Assembly (NCBI RefSeq): GCF_036321145.2
Contig: NC_086238.1
Location: 23,397,501-23,461,500, forward strand
Length of the DNA: 64,000 bases
Source of the DNA: Pelmatolapia mariae
Taxonomy: Eukaryota; Chordata; Actinopteri; Cichliformes; Cichlidae
Reading direction: 5' to 3'
In this document: positions 1 to 12,225 of the stretch, piece by piece
How positions within the stretch are numbered: position 1 is the stretch's first letter
Layout of the letters: the number at the start of each line of letters is the position of its first letter
Notes under the pieces: generated by a model
Databases searched by the model: none
The model's input: only the letters and a program-made list of their open reading frames with translations
What the model was told of the DNA's origin: nothing
Translations under genes and position numbers: made by a program

Positions 1-671
1 CACTTTGAAGCAAACTTTAGTTAACATGGTTCACGGAAAGACCATCTCAAGTAGAGACCCCTCAAATGGAAACACTTGTGGTTTTCCTTTTTTCCTTAGT
101 GCTCCTATTTGGGGAATTCATTATTTTGAATAGTTCAGGGAATCGTTGATTTATGTGTTAATAAGATGACTGTGATTGAAACTGCACAAAACCTTCAACA
201 GCTGCTGGAGACAAAAGATGACAACAAAATACAATGGGGTGCTACAACCGTCGTTAGCCAACCATTAGTTTCATGATTGAACGTCGTTGATTTAAATGTG
301 GGTGGGACTGCAAGAGGAGTATTGAGTTCATATAAAAGGAGACTCATGTCCAGGTATCCCTCATGGATTTGGTGACAAAGACAACACAGGATATTCCAAC
401 AGAATTTCAGGACTCACTGGTAAGGAAGAGCGTTCATTACAAGTCTGTATTATTGGTCCAACTCATGCAAGAACTTGTCTCTTGAATTCAGTAAGTGCAT
501 CTGCTTGGACCAGTTGTACACAACAACTGCTACAAATTCTACCTGATAACGTCTATCAAATTGAGTTCTATGTTTCATATCAAGATCACTTTGAATGGAG
601 ACACTGATGGTGGTTGTATTCCTAAGTGCACCCATTCAAAGTGACCTTGCATATGAGTTTGAAAACAATTA

Positions 672-893
672 GACACTTTGAAGCAAACATTAGATTATAA
701 GTTTCACTTAAAGAGGATCTCATATAGAGACACTCAACAACTGCTACAAATACTACTTGACTATCCATGTTAGGTTCATCAAATTGAGTTCTATGTTTCA
801 TATCAAGATCACTTTGAATGGAGACACTGATGGTGGTTGTATTCCTAAGTGCACCCACTCAAAGTGACCTTGCATATGAGTTTACAACAATTA
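672..893. repeat. Short subunit S of the satellite
   Basis: A 222-bp subunit joins the first bases of a full unit (GACACTTTGAAGCAAAC) to its last ~130 bases (from TCAAATTGAGTTCTATG onward). The middle is replaced by a short segment of its own containing ATTAGATTATAAG. It appears once per higher-order unit (672, 2808, 4945, 7081, 8546). The copies at 2808 and 7081 share private variants (CCCTCTCAAAG, CTTCCATATG), and those at 4945 and 8546 share another (AAAGACCATC). Confidence 0.85.
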
Positions 894-1565
894 GACACTT
901 TGAAGCAAACTTTAGTTAACATGGATCACGGAAAGACCATCTCAAGTAGAGACCCCTCCAATGGAAACACTTGAGGTTTTCCTTTTTTCCTTAGTGCTCC
1001 TATGTGGGGAATTCATTATTTTGAATAGTTCAGGGAATCGTTGATTTATGTGTTAATAAGATGACTGTGATTGAAACCGCACAAAACCTTCAACAGCTAC
1101 TGGTGACAAAAGATGACAACAAAATACAATGGGGTGCTACAACCGTCGTTAGCCAACCATTAGCTTCATGATTGAACGTCGTTGATTTAAATGTGGGTGG
1201 GACTGCAAGAGGAGTATTGAGTTCATATAAAAGGAGACTCATATCCAGGTATCCCTCATGGATTTGGTGACAAAGACAACACAGGATATTCCAAAAGAAC
1301 TTCAGGACTCACTGGTAAGGAAGAGCGTTCATTACAAGTCTGTATTATTGGTCCAACTCATGCAAGAACTTGTCTCTTGAATTCAGTAAGTGCATCTGCT
1401 TGGACCAGTTGTACACAACAACTGCTACAAATTCTACCTGATAACGTCTATCAAATTGAGTTCTATGTTTCATATCAAGATCACTTTGAATGGAGACACT
1501 GATGGTGGTTGTATTCCTAAGTGCACTCACTCAAAGTGACCTTGCATATGAGTTTACAACAATTA
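894..1565. repeat. Full subunit F2 of the satellite
   Basis: A representative 672-bp full unit. In order it carries a T-rich block (TTTTCCTTTTTTCC), an open stretch of about 36 codons starting with ATG near 1060, a TATA-like TTCATATAAAAGG near 1224, a second open stretch of about 40 codons starting near 1258, and a donor-like ACTGGTAAGG. It differs from F1 at scattered sites, for example CTACTGGTGAC instead of CTGCTGGAGAC. Confidence 0.8.
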
Positions 1566-2135
1566 GACACTTTGAAGCAAACTTTGGTTAACATGGTTCA
1601 CTTAAAGACCATCTCAAGTAGAGACCCCTCAAATAGAAAGACTTGTGGTTTTCCTTTTTTCCTTAGTATCTCCTATTTGGGGAATTCATTATTTTGAATA
1701 GTTCAGGGAATCGTTGATTTATGTGTTAATTAATTTCGTGATTGAATGTCGTTGATTTAAATGTGGGTGGGATTGCAAGAGGAGTCTTGAGTTCATATAA
1801 AAGGAGACTCATGTGCAGGTATCACTCATTGATTTGGAAACACAGACAACACAGGATATTCCAAAAGAACTTCAAGACTCACTGGTAAGGAAGAGCATTC
1901 ATTACAAGTCTGTATTATTGGTCCAACTCATGCAAGAACTTGTCTCTTGAATCCAGTAAGTGCATCTGCTTGGACCAGTTGTACACAACAACTGCTACAA
2001 ATTCTACCTGATTATGTCTATCAAATTGAGTTCTATGTTTCATATCAAGATCACTTTGAATGGAGACACTGATGGTGGTTGTATTCCTAAGTGCACCCAC
2101 TCAAAGTGACCTTGCATATGAGTTTACAACAATTA
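1566..2135. repeat. Deleted subunit D of the satellite
   Basis: This 570-bp unit equals a full unit lacking about 102 bp in its middle: the sequence passes from GTGTTAATTAATTTCG straight to TGATTGAATGTCG. The deletion removes the first short open stretch, while the TATA-like motif and the GGTAAGG motif are kept. D copies at 3702 and 7975 share TATCGAGATC; those at 1566 and 5839 have TATCAAGATC. Confidence 0.8.
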
Positions 2136-5100
2136 GACACTTTGAAGCAAACTTTAGTTAACATGGTTCACGGAAAGACCATCTCAAGTAGAGACCCCTC
2201 AAATGGAAACACTTGTGGTTTTCCTTTTTTCCTTAGTGCTCCTATTTGGGGAATTCATTATTTTGAATAGTTCAGGGAATCGTTGATTTATGTGTTAATA
2301 AGATGACTGTGATTGAAACTGCACAAAACCTTCAACAGCTACTGGAGACAAAAGATGACAACAAAATACAATGGGGTGCTACAACCGTCGTTAGCCAACC
2401 ATTAGTTTCATGATTGAACGTCGTTGATTTAAATGTGGGTGGGACTGCAAGAGGAGTATTGAGTTCATATAAAAGGAGACTCATGTCCAGGTATCCCTCA
2501 TGGATTTGGTGACAAAGACAACACAGGATATTCCAACAGAATTTCAGGACTCACTGGTAAGGAAGAGCGTTCATTACAAGTCTGTATTATTGGTCCAACT
2601 CATGCAAGAACTTGTCTCTTGAATTCAGTAAGTGCATCTGCTTGGACCAGTTGTACACAACAACTGCTACAAATTCTACCTGATAACGTCTATCAAATTG
2701 AGTTCTATGTTTCATATCAAGATCACTTTGAATGGAGACACTGATGGTGGTTGTATTCCTAAGTGCACCCACTCAAAGTGACCTTGCATATGAGTTTACA
2801 ACAATTAGACACTTTGAAGCAAACATTAGATTATAAGTTTCACTTAAAGAGGATCTCATATAGAGACACTCAACAACTGCTACAAATACTACTTGACTAT
2901 CCATGTTAGGTTCATCAAATTGAGTTCTATGTTTCATATCAAGATCACTTTGAATGGAGACACTGATGGTGGTTGTATTCCTAAGTGCACCCTCTCAAAG
3001 TGACCTTCCATATGAGTTTACAACAATTAGACACTTTGAAGCAAACTTTAGTTAACATGGATCACGGAAAGACCATCTCAAGTAGAGACCCCTCCAATGG
3101 AAACACTTGAGGTTTTCCTTTTTTCCTTAGTGCTCCTATGTGGGGAATTCATTATTTTGAATAGTTCAGGGAATCGTTGATTTATGTGTTAATAAGATGA
3201 CTGTGATTGAAACCGCACAAAACCTTCAACAGCTACTGGTGACAAAAGATGACAACAAAATACAATGGGGTGCTACAACCGTCGTTAGCCAACCATTAGC
3301 TTCATGATTGAACGTCGTTGATTTAAATGTGGGTGGGACTGCAAGAGGAGTATTGAGTTCATATAAAAGGAGACTCATATCCAGGTATCCCTCATGGATT
3401 TGGTGACAAAGACAACACAGGATATTCCAAAAGAACTTCAGGACTCACTGGTAAGGAAGAGCGTTCATTACAAGTCTGTATTATTGGTCCAACTCATGCA
3501 AGAACTTGTCTCTTGAATTCAGTAAGTGCATCTGCTTGGACCAGTTGTACACAACAACTGCTACAAATTCTACCTGATAACGTCTATCAAATTGAGTTCT
3601 ATGTTTCATATCAAGATCACTTTGAATGGAGACACTGATGGTGGTTGTATTCCTAAGTGCACTCACTCAAAGTGACCTTGCATATGAGTTTACAACAATT
3701 AGACACTTTGAAGCAAACTTTGGTTAACATGGTTCACTTAAAGACCATCTCAAGTAGAGACCCCTCAAATAGAAAGACTTGTGGTTTTCCTTTTTTCCTT
3801 AGTATCTCCTATTTGGGGAATTCATTATTTTGAATAGTTCAGGGAATCGTTGATTTATGTGTTAATTAATTTCGTGATTGAATGTCGTTGATTTAAATGT
3901 GGGTGGGATTGCAAGAGGAGTCTTGAGTTCATATAAAAGGAGACTCATGTGCAGGTATCACTCATTGATTTGGAAACACAGACAACACAGGATATTCCAA
4001 AAGAACTTCAAGACTCACTGGTAAGGAAGAGCATTCATTACAAGTCTGTATTATTGGTCCAACTCATGCAAGAACTTGTCTCTTGAATCCAGTAAGTGCA
4101 TCTGCTTGGACCAGTTGTACACAACAACTGCTACAAATTCTACCTGATTATGTCTATCAAATTGAGTTCTATGTTTCATATCGAGATCACTTTGAATGGA
4201 GACACTGATGGTGGTTGTATTCCTAAGTGCACCCACTCAAAGTGACCTTGCATATGAGTTTACAACAATTAGACACTTTGAAGCAAACTTTAGTTAACAT
4301 GGTTCACGGAAAGACCATCTCAAGTAGAGACCCCTCAAATGGAAACACTTGTGGTTTTCCTTTTTTCCTTAGTGCTCCTATTTGGGGAATTCATTATTTT
4401 GAATAGTTCAGGGAATCGTTGATTTATGTGTTAATAAGATGACTGTGATTGAAACTGCACAAAACCTTCAACAGCTACTGGAGACAAAAGATGACAACAA
4501 ATTACAATGGGGTGCTACAACCGTCGTTAGCCAACCATTAGTTTCATGATTGAACGTCGTTGATTTAAATGTGGGTGGGACTGCAAGAGGAGTATTGAGT
4601 TCATATAAAAGGAGACTCATGTCCAGGTATCCCTCATGGATTTGGTGACAAAGACAACACAGGATATTCCAAAAGAACTTCAGGACTCACTGGTAAGGAA
4701 GAGCGTTCATTACAAGTCTGTATTATTGGTCCAACTCATGCAAGAACTTGTCTCTTGAATTCAGTAAGTGCATCTGCTTGGACCAGTTGTACACAACAAC
4801 TGCTACAAATTCTACCTGATAACGTCTATCAAATTGAGTTCTATGTTTCATATCAAGATCACTTTGAATGGAGACACTGATGGTGGTTGTATTCCTAAGT
4901 GCACCCACTCAAAGTGACCTTGCATATGAGTTTGAAAACAATTAGACACTTTGAAGCAAACATTAGATTATAAGTTTCACTTAAAGACCATCTCATATAG
5001 AGACACTCAACAACTGCTACAAATACTACTTGACTATCCATGTTAGGTTCATCAAATTGAGTTCTATGTTTCATATCGAGATCACTTTGAATGGAGACAC

Positions 5101-8100
5101 TGATGGTGGTTGTATTCCTAAGTGCACCCACTCAAAGTGACCTTGCATATGAGTTTACAACAATTAGACACTTTGAAGCAAACTTTAGTTAACATGGATC
5201 ACGGAAAGACCATCTCAAGTAGAGACCCCTCCAATGGAAACACTTGAGGTTTTCCTTTTTTCCTTAGTGCTCCTATGTGGGGAATTCATTATTTTGAATA
5301 GTTCAGGGAATCGTTGATTTATGTGTTAATAAGATGACTGTGATTGAAACCGCACAAAACCTTCAACAGCTACTGGTGACAAAAGATGACAACAAAATAC
5401 AATGGGGTGCTACAACCGTCGTTAGCCAACCATTAGCTTCATGATTGAACGTCGTTGATTTAAATGTGGGTGGGACTGCAAGAGGAGTATTGAGTTCATA
5501 TAAAAGGAGACTCATATCCAGGTATCCCTCATGGATTTGGTGACAAAGACAACACAGGATATTCCAAAAGAACTTCAGGACTCACTGGTAAGGAAGAGCG
5601 TTCATTACAAGTCTGTATTATTGGTCCAACTCATGCAAGAACTTGTCTCTTGAATTCAGTAAGTGCATCTGCTTGGACCAGTTGTACACAACAACTGCTA
5701 CAAATTCTACCTGATAACGTCTATCAAATTGAGTTCTATGTTTCATATCAAGATCACTTTGAATGGAGACACTGATGGTGGTTGTATTCCTAAGTGCACT
5801 CACTCAAAGTGACCTTGCATATGAGTTTACAACAATTAGACACTTTGAAGCAAACTTTGGTTAACATGGTTCACTTAAAGACCATCTCAAGTAGAGACCC
5901 CTCAAATAGAAAGACTTGTGGTTTTCCTTTTTTCCTTAGTATCTCCTATTTGGGGAATTCATTATTTTGAATAGTTCAGGGAATCGTTGATTTATGTGTT
6001 AATTAATTTCGTGATTGAATGTCGTTGATTTAAATGTGGGTGGGATTGCAAGAGGAGTCTTGAGTTCATATAAAAGGAGACTCATGTGCAGGTATCACTC
6101 ATTGATTTGGAAACACAGACAACACAGGATATTCCAAAAGAACTTCAAGACTCACTGGTAAGGAAGAGCATTCATTACAAGTCTGTATTATTGGTCCAAC
6201 TCATGCAAGAACTTGTCTCTTGAATCCAGTAAGTGCATCTGCTTGGACCAGTTGTACACAACAACTGCTACAAATTCTACCTGATTATGTCTATCAAATT
6301 GAGTTCTATGTTTCATATCAAGATCACTTTGAATGGAGACACTGATGGTGGTTGTATTCCTAAGTGCACCCACTCAAAGTGACCTTGCATATGAGTTTAC
6401 AACAATTAGACACTTTGAAGCAAACTTTAGTTAACATGGTTCACGGAAAGACCATCTCAAGTAGAGACCCCTCAAATGGAAACACTTGTGGTTTTCCTTT
6501 TTTCCTTAGTGCTCCTATTTGGGGAATTCATTATTTTGAATAGTTCAGGGAATCGTTGATTTATGTGTTAATAAGATGACTGTGATTGAAACTGCACAAA
6601 ACCTTCAACAGCTACTGGAGACAAAAGATGACAACAAAATACAATGGGGTGCTACAACCGTCGTTAGCCAACCATTAGTTTCATGATTGAACGTCGTTGA
6701 TTTAAATGTGGGTGGGACTGCAAGAGGAGTATTGAGTTCATATAAAAGGAGACTCATGTCCAGGTATCCCTCATGGATTTGGTGACAAAGACAACACAGG
6801 ATATTCCAACAGAATTTCAGGACTCACTGGTAAGGAAGAGCGTTCATTACAAGTCTGTATTATTGGTCCAACTCATGCAAGAACTTGTCTCTTGAATTCA
6901 GTAAGTGCATCTGCTTGGACCAGTTGTACACAACAACTGCTACAAATTCTACCTGATAACGTCTATCAAATTGAGTTCTATGTTTCATATCAAGATCACT
7001 TTGAATGGAGACACTGATGGTGGTTGTATTCCTAAGTGCACCCACTCAAAGTGACCTTGCATATGAGTTTACAACAATTAGACACTTTGAAGCAAACATT
7101 AGATTATAAGTTTCACTTAAAGAGGATCTCATATAGAGACACTCAACAACTGCTACAAATACTACTTGACTATCCATGTTAGGTTCATCAAATTGAGTTC
7201 TATGTTTCATATCAAGATCACTTTGAATGGAGACACTGATGGTGGTTGTATTCCTAAGTGCACCCTCTCAAAGTGACCTTCCATATGAGTTTACAACAAT
7301 TAGACACTTTGAAGCAAACTTTAGTTAACATGGATCACGGAAAGACCATCTCAAGTAGAGACCCCTCCAATGGAAACACTTGAGGTTTTCCTTTTTTCCT
7401 TAGTGCTCCTATGTGGGGAATTCATTATTTTGAATAGTTCAGGGAATCGTTGATTTATGTGTTAATAAGATGACTGTGATTGAAACCGCACAAAACCTTC
7501 AACAGCTACTGGTGACAAAAGATGACAACAAAATACAATGGGGTGCTACAACCGTCGTTAGCCAACCATTAGCTTCATGATTGAACGTCGTTGATTTAAA
7601 TGTGGGTGGGACTGCAAGAGGAGTATTGAGTTCATATAAAAGGAGACTCATATCCAGGTATCCCTCATGGATTTGGTGACAAAGACAACACAGGATATTC
7701 CAAAAGAACTTCAGGACTCACTGGTAAGGAAGAGCGTTCATTACAAGTCTGTATTATTGGTCCAACTCATGCAAGAACTTGTCTCTTGAATTCAGTAAGT
7801 GCATCTGCTTGGACCAGTTGTACACAACAACTGCTACAAATTCTACCTGATAACGTCTATCAAATTGAGTTCTATGTTTCATATCAAGATCACTTTGAAT
7901 GGAGACACTGATGGTGGTTGTATTCCTAAGTGCACTCACTCAAAGTGACCTTGCATATGAGTTTACAACAATTAGACACTTTGAAGCAAACTTTGGTTAA
8001 CATGGTTCACTTAAAGACCATCTCAAGTAGAGACCCCTCAAATAGAAAGACTTGTGGTTTTCCTTTTTTCCTTAGTATCTCCTATTTGGGGAATTCATTA

Positions 8101-9439
8101 TTTTGAATAGTTCAGGGAATCGTTGATTTATGTGTTAATTAATTTCGTGATTGAATGTCGTTGATTTAAATGTGGGTGGGATTGCAAGAGGAGTCTTGAG
8201 TTCATATAAAAGGAGACTCATGTGCAGGTATCACTCATTGATTTGGAAACACAGACAACACAGGATATTCCAAAAGAACTTCAAGACTCACTGGTAAGGA
8301 AGAGCATTCATTACAAGTCTGTATTATTGGTCCAACTCATGCAAGAACTTGTCTCTTGAATCCAGTAAGTGCATCTGCTTGGACCAGTTGTACACAACAA
8401 CTGCTACAAATTCTACCTGATTATGTCTATCAAATTGAGTTCTATGTTTCATATCGAGATCACTTTGAATGGAGACACTGATGGTGGTTGTATTCCTAAG
8501 TGCACCCACTCAAAGTGACCTTGCATATGAGTTTGAAAACAATTAGACACTTTGAAGCAAACATTAGATTATAAGTTTCACTTAAAGACCATCTCATATA
8601 GAGACACTCAACAACTGCTACAAATACTACTTGACTATCCATGTTAGGTTCATCAAATTGAGTTCTATGTTTCATATCGAGATCACTTTGAATGGAGACA
8701 CTGATGGTGGTTGTATTCCTAAGTGCACCCACTCAAAGTGACCTTGCATATGATTTTACAACAATTAGACACTTTGAAGCAAACTTTAGTTAACATGGTT
8801 CACGGAAAGACCATCTCAAGTAGAGACCCCTCAAATAGAAACACTTGTGGTTTTCCTTTTTTCCTTAGTGCTCCTATGTGGGGAATTCATTATTTTGAAT
8901 AGTTCAGGGAATCGTTGATTTATGTGTTAATAAGATGACTGTAATTGAAACCGCACAAAACCTTCAACAGCTACTGGAGACAAAAGATGACAACAAAATA
9001 CAATGGGGTGCTACAACCGTCGTTAGCCAACCATTAGTTTCATGATTGAACGTCGTTGATTTAAATGTGGGTGGGACTGCAAGAGGAGTATTGAGTTCAT
9101 ATAAAAGGAGACTCATGTCCAGGTATCCCTCATGGATTTGGTGACACAGACAACACAGGATATTCCAAAAGAACTTCAGGACTCACTGGCAAGGAAGAGC
9201 GTTCATTACAAGTCTGTATTATTGGTCCAACTCATGCAAGAACTTGTCTCTTGAATTCAGTAAGTGCATCTGCTTGGACCAGTTGTACACAACAACTGCT
9301 ACAAATTCTACCTGATTACGTCTATCAAATTGAGTTCTATGTTTCATATCAAGATCACTTTGAATGGAGAGACTGATGGTGGTTGTATTCCTAAGTGCAC
9401 CCACTCAAAGTGACCTTGCATATGAGTTTACAACAATTA

Positions 9440-9720
9440 GACACTTTGAAGCAAACTTTAGATAACACGGTTCACTTACAGAACATCTCAAGAAGAGACC
9501 CCTCAAATAGAAACAGTTGTGGTTTTCCTGTTTTCCTTAGTACTCCTATGTGGGGAATTCTTTATTTTGAATAGTTCAGGGAATCGTTGATTTATGTGTT
9601 AATAAGATGCCTCTTATTGAAACCGCACAAATCCTTCAACAGCTACTGGAGACAAAAGATGACAACAAAATACAATGGTGGTTGTATTTCTTAATCACCC
9701 ACTCAAAGTGACCTTGCATA
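9440..9720. repeat. Decayed edge of the satellite array
   Basis: A last partial unit begins at 9440. It starts clearly (GACACTTTGAAGC) but carries more substitutions than any inner unit. It then jumps from the middle of the unit (GACAACAAAATACAATGG) to its end (GTGGTTGTATTTC, then ACCCACTCAAAGTGACC). Weak similarity to unit fragments continues to about 9900. Decay at an edge is expected where unequal exchange no longer homogenises copies. Confidence 0.75.
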
Positions 9721-10228
9721 TGAGTTTATTCAAGTTGAAGGGAACTTTAGGTTGTTTTTTTTCACTCAAAAGGATTTGAAACTGAGACACTTTAAATGGA
9801 AACATTTGTGCTTTTCCTCTTTCTTTATTCTTTCTTTATCTTTGGGCAATTCTTCATTTTGATTGGTTCATTGAATAGTTAATTTATGTGTTCAATATCT
9901 TTGAAATATTCAGAGAAGTCCAGTTGTCTTTCTTCTCCTGAGACCACCATGAGGTGGATAACTGAGAATTTGATATGATATGACACATATCATACTTGAC
10001 ATGATACATATGCATTTTTCATTCCAAGCGAATAAGTAATTGGGAACCATTTTCACTGTCAGTCAGTGAACTCAGTCTCTTCTCCTTGCATGCAAGAGCA
10101 TGCACATGTACAAATACATGTACTGTATACTAATGTTCTAATTAAATGAGTAAATAAATAATGTCATATTGTACATACGGTGCAAGTTTTTAATAGGGTA
10201 GTAGCAAATTGTGCTCCTACAGAATTTG
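9721..10228. other. Non-coding spacer
   Basis: AT-rich flank between the satellite edge and the hAT element. It has faint satellite-like fragments up to about 9900 and a small ATGATA-rich cluster near 9976-10010. I see no gene here. Confidence 0.6.
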
Positions 10229-10462
10229 CTATATGTTAGTGATGTGTCGGTCGCGAATGAAACGGCTCTTAGAGCCGGTTCTTTGAAGTGAACGAGGCGA
10301 GTCGTGGGTTTTTTTCTTTCTTTCTCTCACCCTCTCGCTCTCTCTCGCACTTTTTTCCGCTTCACTCCGCACGCGAGCCCTGTGCTTTGCACTAGGAAGA
10401 GTGGGGAGGGGTGGTAGTTACACTCTCAGTAGCACAGGAACAGAGCGGGAGGGAAAGAGAAA

Positions 10463-11201
10463 GGCTACGTTCACACTGCAGTCGAAAGCGCAAATCCGAT
10501 TTTTTTGACCCTATGCGACCCATATCCGATCATGGTATGACAGTGTGAACGGCACAAATCCGATATTTTCAAATCCGATCTGGGTCACTTTCGTATGTGG
10601 TACTGAATCCGATACATATCCGATGTTTTAGAAAGCGACTGCTGTTTGAACGGTCATGTCGCAATAAATCCGTCTTTTACGTCACTGACACAAGACAGAC
10701 GCCAATTATCAGCGCCGGAGAACCGCCCGAGAAGACATCGTGAACGCTTCCTGGCCATCCAGTGTAATGTCAGTGAAACTGTTGGGAAGATACCGTTGGA
10801 GAAACGTGAACATTTTATTTGTACTGCATAATCTGCAGATTCTGACAGAAATCTGCAACTATCCTTTGAAGCACCGCTCCTCTAAAACAGCAATAAGGAT
10901 AATTATTAGGTTATCTACATGTCTATGTAAATAACAAAATAACTTAAAGCAAAAATTGGGAAACGTAAAGTCCGAAGTCTTTATATTAAGGGCCATCAGT
11001 CAAACAATATTGTTTGCTCTGGGTCTAAACAGAGCGCGTTGTGTGTGACATCTTCTTTTGCGCATGCGGGCCGCTTTGAGCGTTCACACTAGAGCGCGTT
11101 TGCTGTCGCATTTTATTTGTAGTGTGAACAAGCAGACAAAAAAATCGGATTTGATCAAAAAATCGGAATTGAGCATTAAGACCTGCAGTGTGAACGTAGC
11201 C
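10463..11201. mobile_element. Nested MITE with 19-bp terminal inverted repeats
   Basis: A 739-bp element begins GGCTACGTTCACACTGCAG and ends with the exact inverse, followed by flanking AAAGAGAG. Both ends hold clusters of AATCCGAT (10496, 10524, 10556, 10574) and its inverse ATCGGAT (11144), which look like subterminal transposase-binding sites. The ORFs inside are short and lack known motifs. The superfamily is uncertain: the flanks are A-rich and give no clean target duplication. Confidence 0.8.
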
Positions 11202-11529
11202 AAAGAGAGCCAGGGACAACAACGTCACATTAGAAAGGTATAGTAAACATCCACAACTATTTTCAGTTGCGGATGATAAAGGATTCAGAAAGTTTATTCA
11301 TGCAGGCCCATATGACAGAGAATGTGCATCTTCTTTTTGTTTTCATATTTTAATTTATATTTAATTGTGTTGTGGTTTGCAGTGTTTTGTGTTGTTTCAC
11401 TTTAAATTTGTTTAAAAGGAAAAAGCTGAAAATTTAAACAGTTAAAAGTTGAAATGTAAATAGTTGGTTTTTGTATTATATGATTTATTTATTACATTTT
11501 ATGTGGAGTGAATAAATAAAAGTATATTT

Positions 11530-12128
11530 ACGGTGGCTGCTAGAGACAAAGCACATACAAACTCCAAAACACGTACGAACTCCAGAACACGTAAAAACTC
11601 CAAAACATGTAAAAACTCCAAAACACGTAAAAACTCCGAAACACCTACAAACCCCAAAGCACGTACAAACTCCAAAACACGTAAAAACTCCAAAGCACGT
11701 ACAAACTCCAAAACACGTAAAAACTCCAAAACACGTAAAAACTCCATAGCACGTACAAACTCCGAAGCACGTACAAAACACAACAGAAGTGCTCCAGGAT
11801 GCTAGGCGCAGTGTTAAGCTTTTGTTACCTCGTGGCTACACAAGCCAGGAAGTACCAACGACCGGATTTGGTGTGTGGTAGTAACAGGTAAATGAACATT
11901 TTTCTCGAATTATTTGAATATATATGAGTGCTTGTGTATAAATACACAAACAATACACATATGCTTTCAATTGTGTAATTTAAGTGATCTAGGTAGCTCT
12001 GTTTTGGAAGTTCAGTTAACGCTAGAAATGTGTTTTGGAGTTTGTACATGCTTTGGAGTTTGTACGTGCTTTGGAATTTGTACGTGCTTTTTGGAGTTTG
12101 TACGTGCTTTGTCTCTAGGGGCCACCGT
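11530..12128. mobile_element. Nested inverted-repeat element (GGTGGC...TAGAGACAAAGC ends)
   Basis: The left end has ACGGTGGC followed by CTAGAGACAAAGCACATAC. The right end carries the inverse: GTACGTGCTTTGTCTCTAG, then GCCACCGT. The arms pair over about 35 bp with a few mismatches. Flanking octamers are GTATATTT (11522-11529) and ATATATTT (12129-12136), a near-match that would fit an 8-bp target duplication. No transposase is visible. The same left end occurs at 61003 inside the second composite copy, so this insertion predates duplication of the host hAT element. Confidence 0.7.
11545..11780. repeat. 18-bp minisatellite grown from a transposon end
   Basis: About twelve tandem copies of a roughly 18-bp unit, near AAACTCCAAAACACGTAC, with variants (AAAGCACGTAC, GAAACACCTAC). 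The unit is the same sequence found once or a few times in the terminal repeat of the nested element. It makes open frames in several directions (for example a CFGVCTCFGVF-type peptide on the minus strand), which I consider non-genic. Confidence 0.85.
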
Positions 12129-12225
12129 ATATATTTTTATATAAACATATATAAATAAAACCACGTTTTGAGCCGAAAGAGCCGGTTCTCTAAAAAGAGC
12201 TGGAAATCCCATCACTACTATATGT

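Larger units (their letters stand above)
1..9439. repeat. Higher-order satellite array, 2136-bp unit
   Basis: A tandem array enters the window mid-unit and ends near 9439. Units begin at GACACTTTGAAGC. Four kinds alternate: full F1 (672 bp), short S (222 bp), full F2 (672 bp) and deleted D (570 bp), adding to 2136 bp. Starts are F1 before 1, S 672, F2 894, D 1566, F1 2136, S 2808, F2 3030, D 3702, F1 4272, S 4945, F2 5167, D 5839, F1 6409, S 7081, F2 7303, D 7975, S 8546 and a final full unit at 8768. Copies differ by few substitutions, so the block was amplified recently. The short ORFs of 61 and 78 codons on the minus strand simply recur with the repeat and resemble no protein I know. The family is not recognised. 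Confidence 0.95.
10237..12217. mobile_element. hAT-superfamily DNA transposon, non-autonomous, composite
   Basis: The element begins TAGTGATGTG and ends CATCACTA, so its extreme ends are inverted. It is flanked by a perfect 8-bp duplication, CTATATGT, at 10229-10236 and 12218-12225. An 8-bp target duplication with ends of this kind is typical of hAT transposons. Subterminal copies of GAGCCGGTTCT lie near both ends (10273 and 12178). There is no transposase ORF, so it must have been moved in trans. The interior is nested: a MITE at 10463-11201 and an inverted-repeat element at 11530-12128. A related copy begins at 60788 in the opposite orientation. Confidence 0.9.

Noticed and set aside
450..635. 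61-codon minus-strand ORF recurring through the satellite
   Set aside because: It repeats because the DNA repeats; there is no known homology or supporting signals on that strand.
11485..11805. CFGVCTCFGVF-type Cys-rich ORFs on both strands
   Set aside because: They are translations of an 18-bp minisatellite inside a transposon, open in several frames at once.
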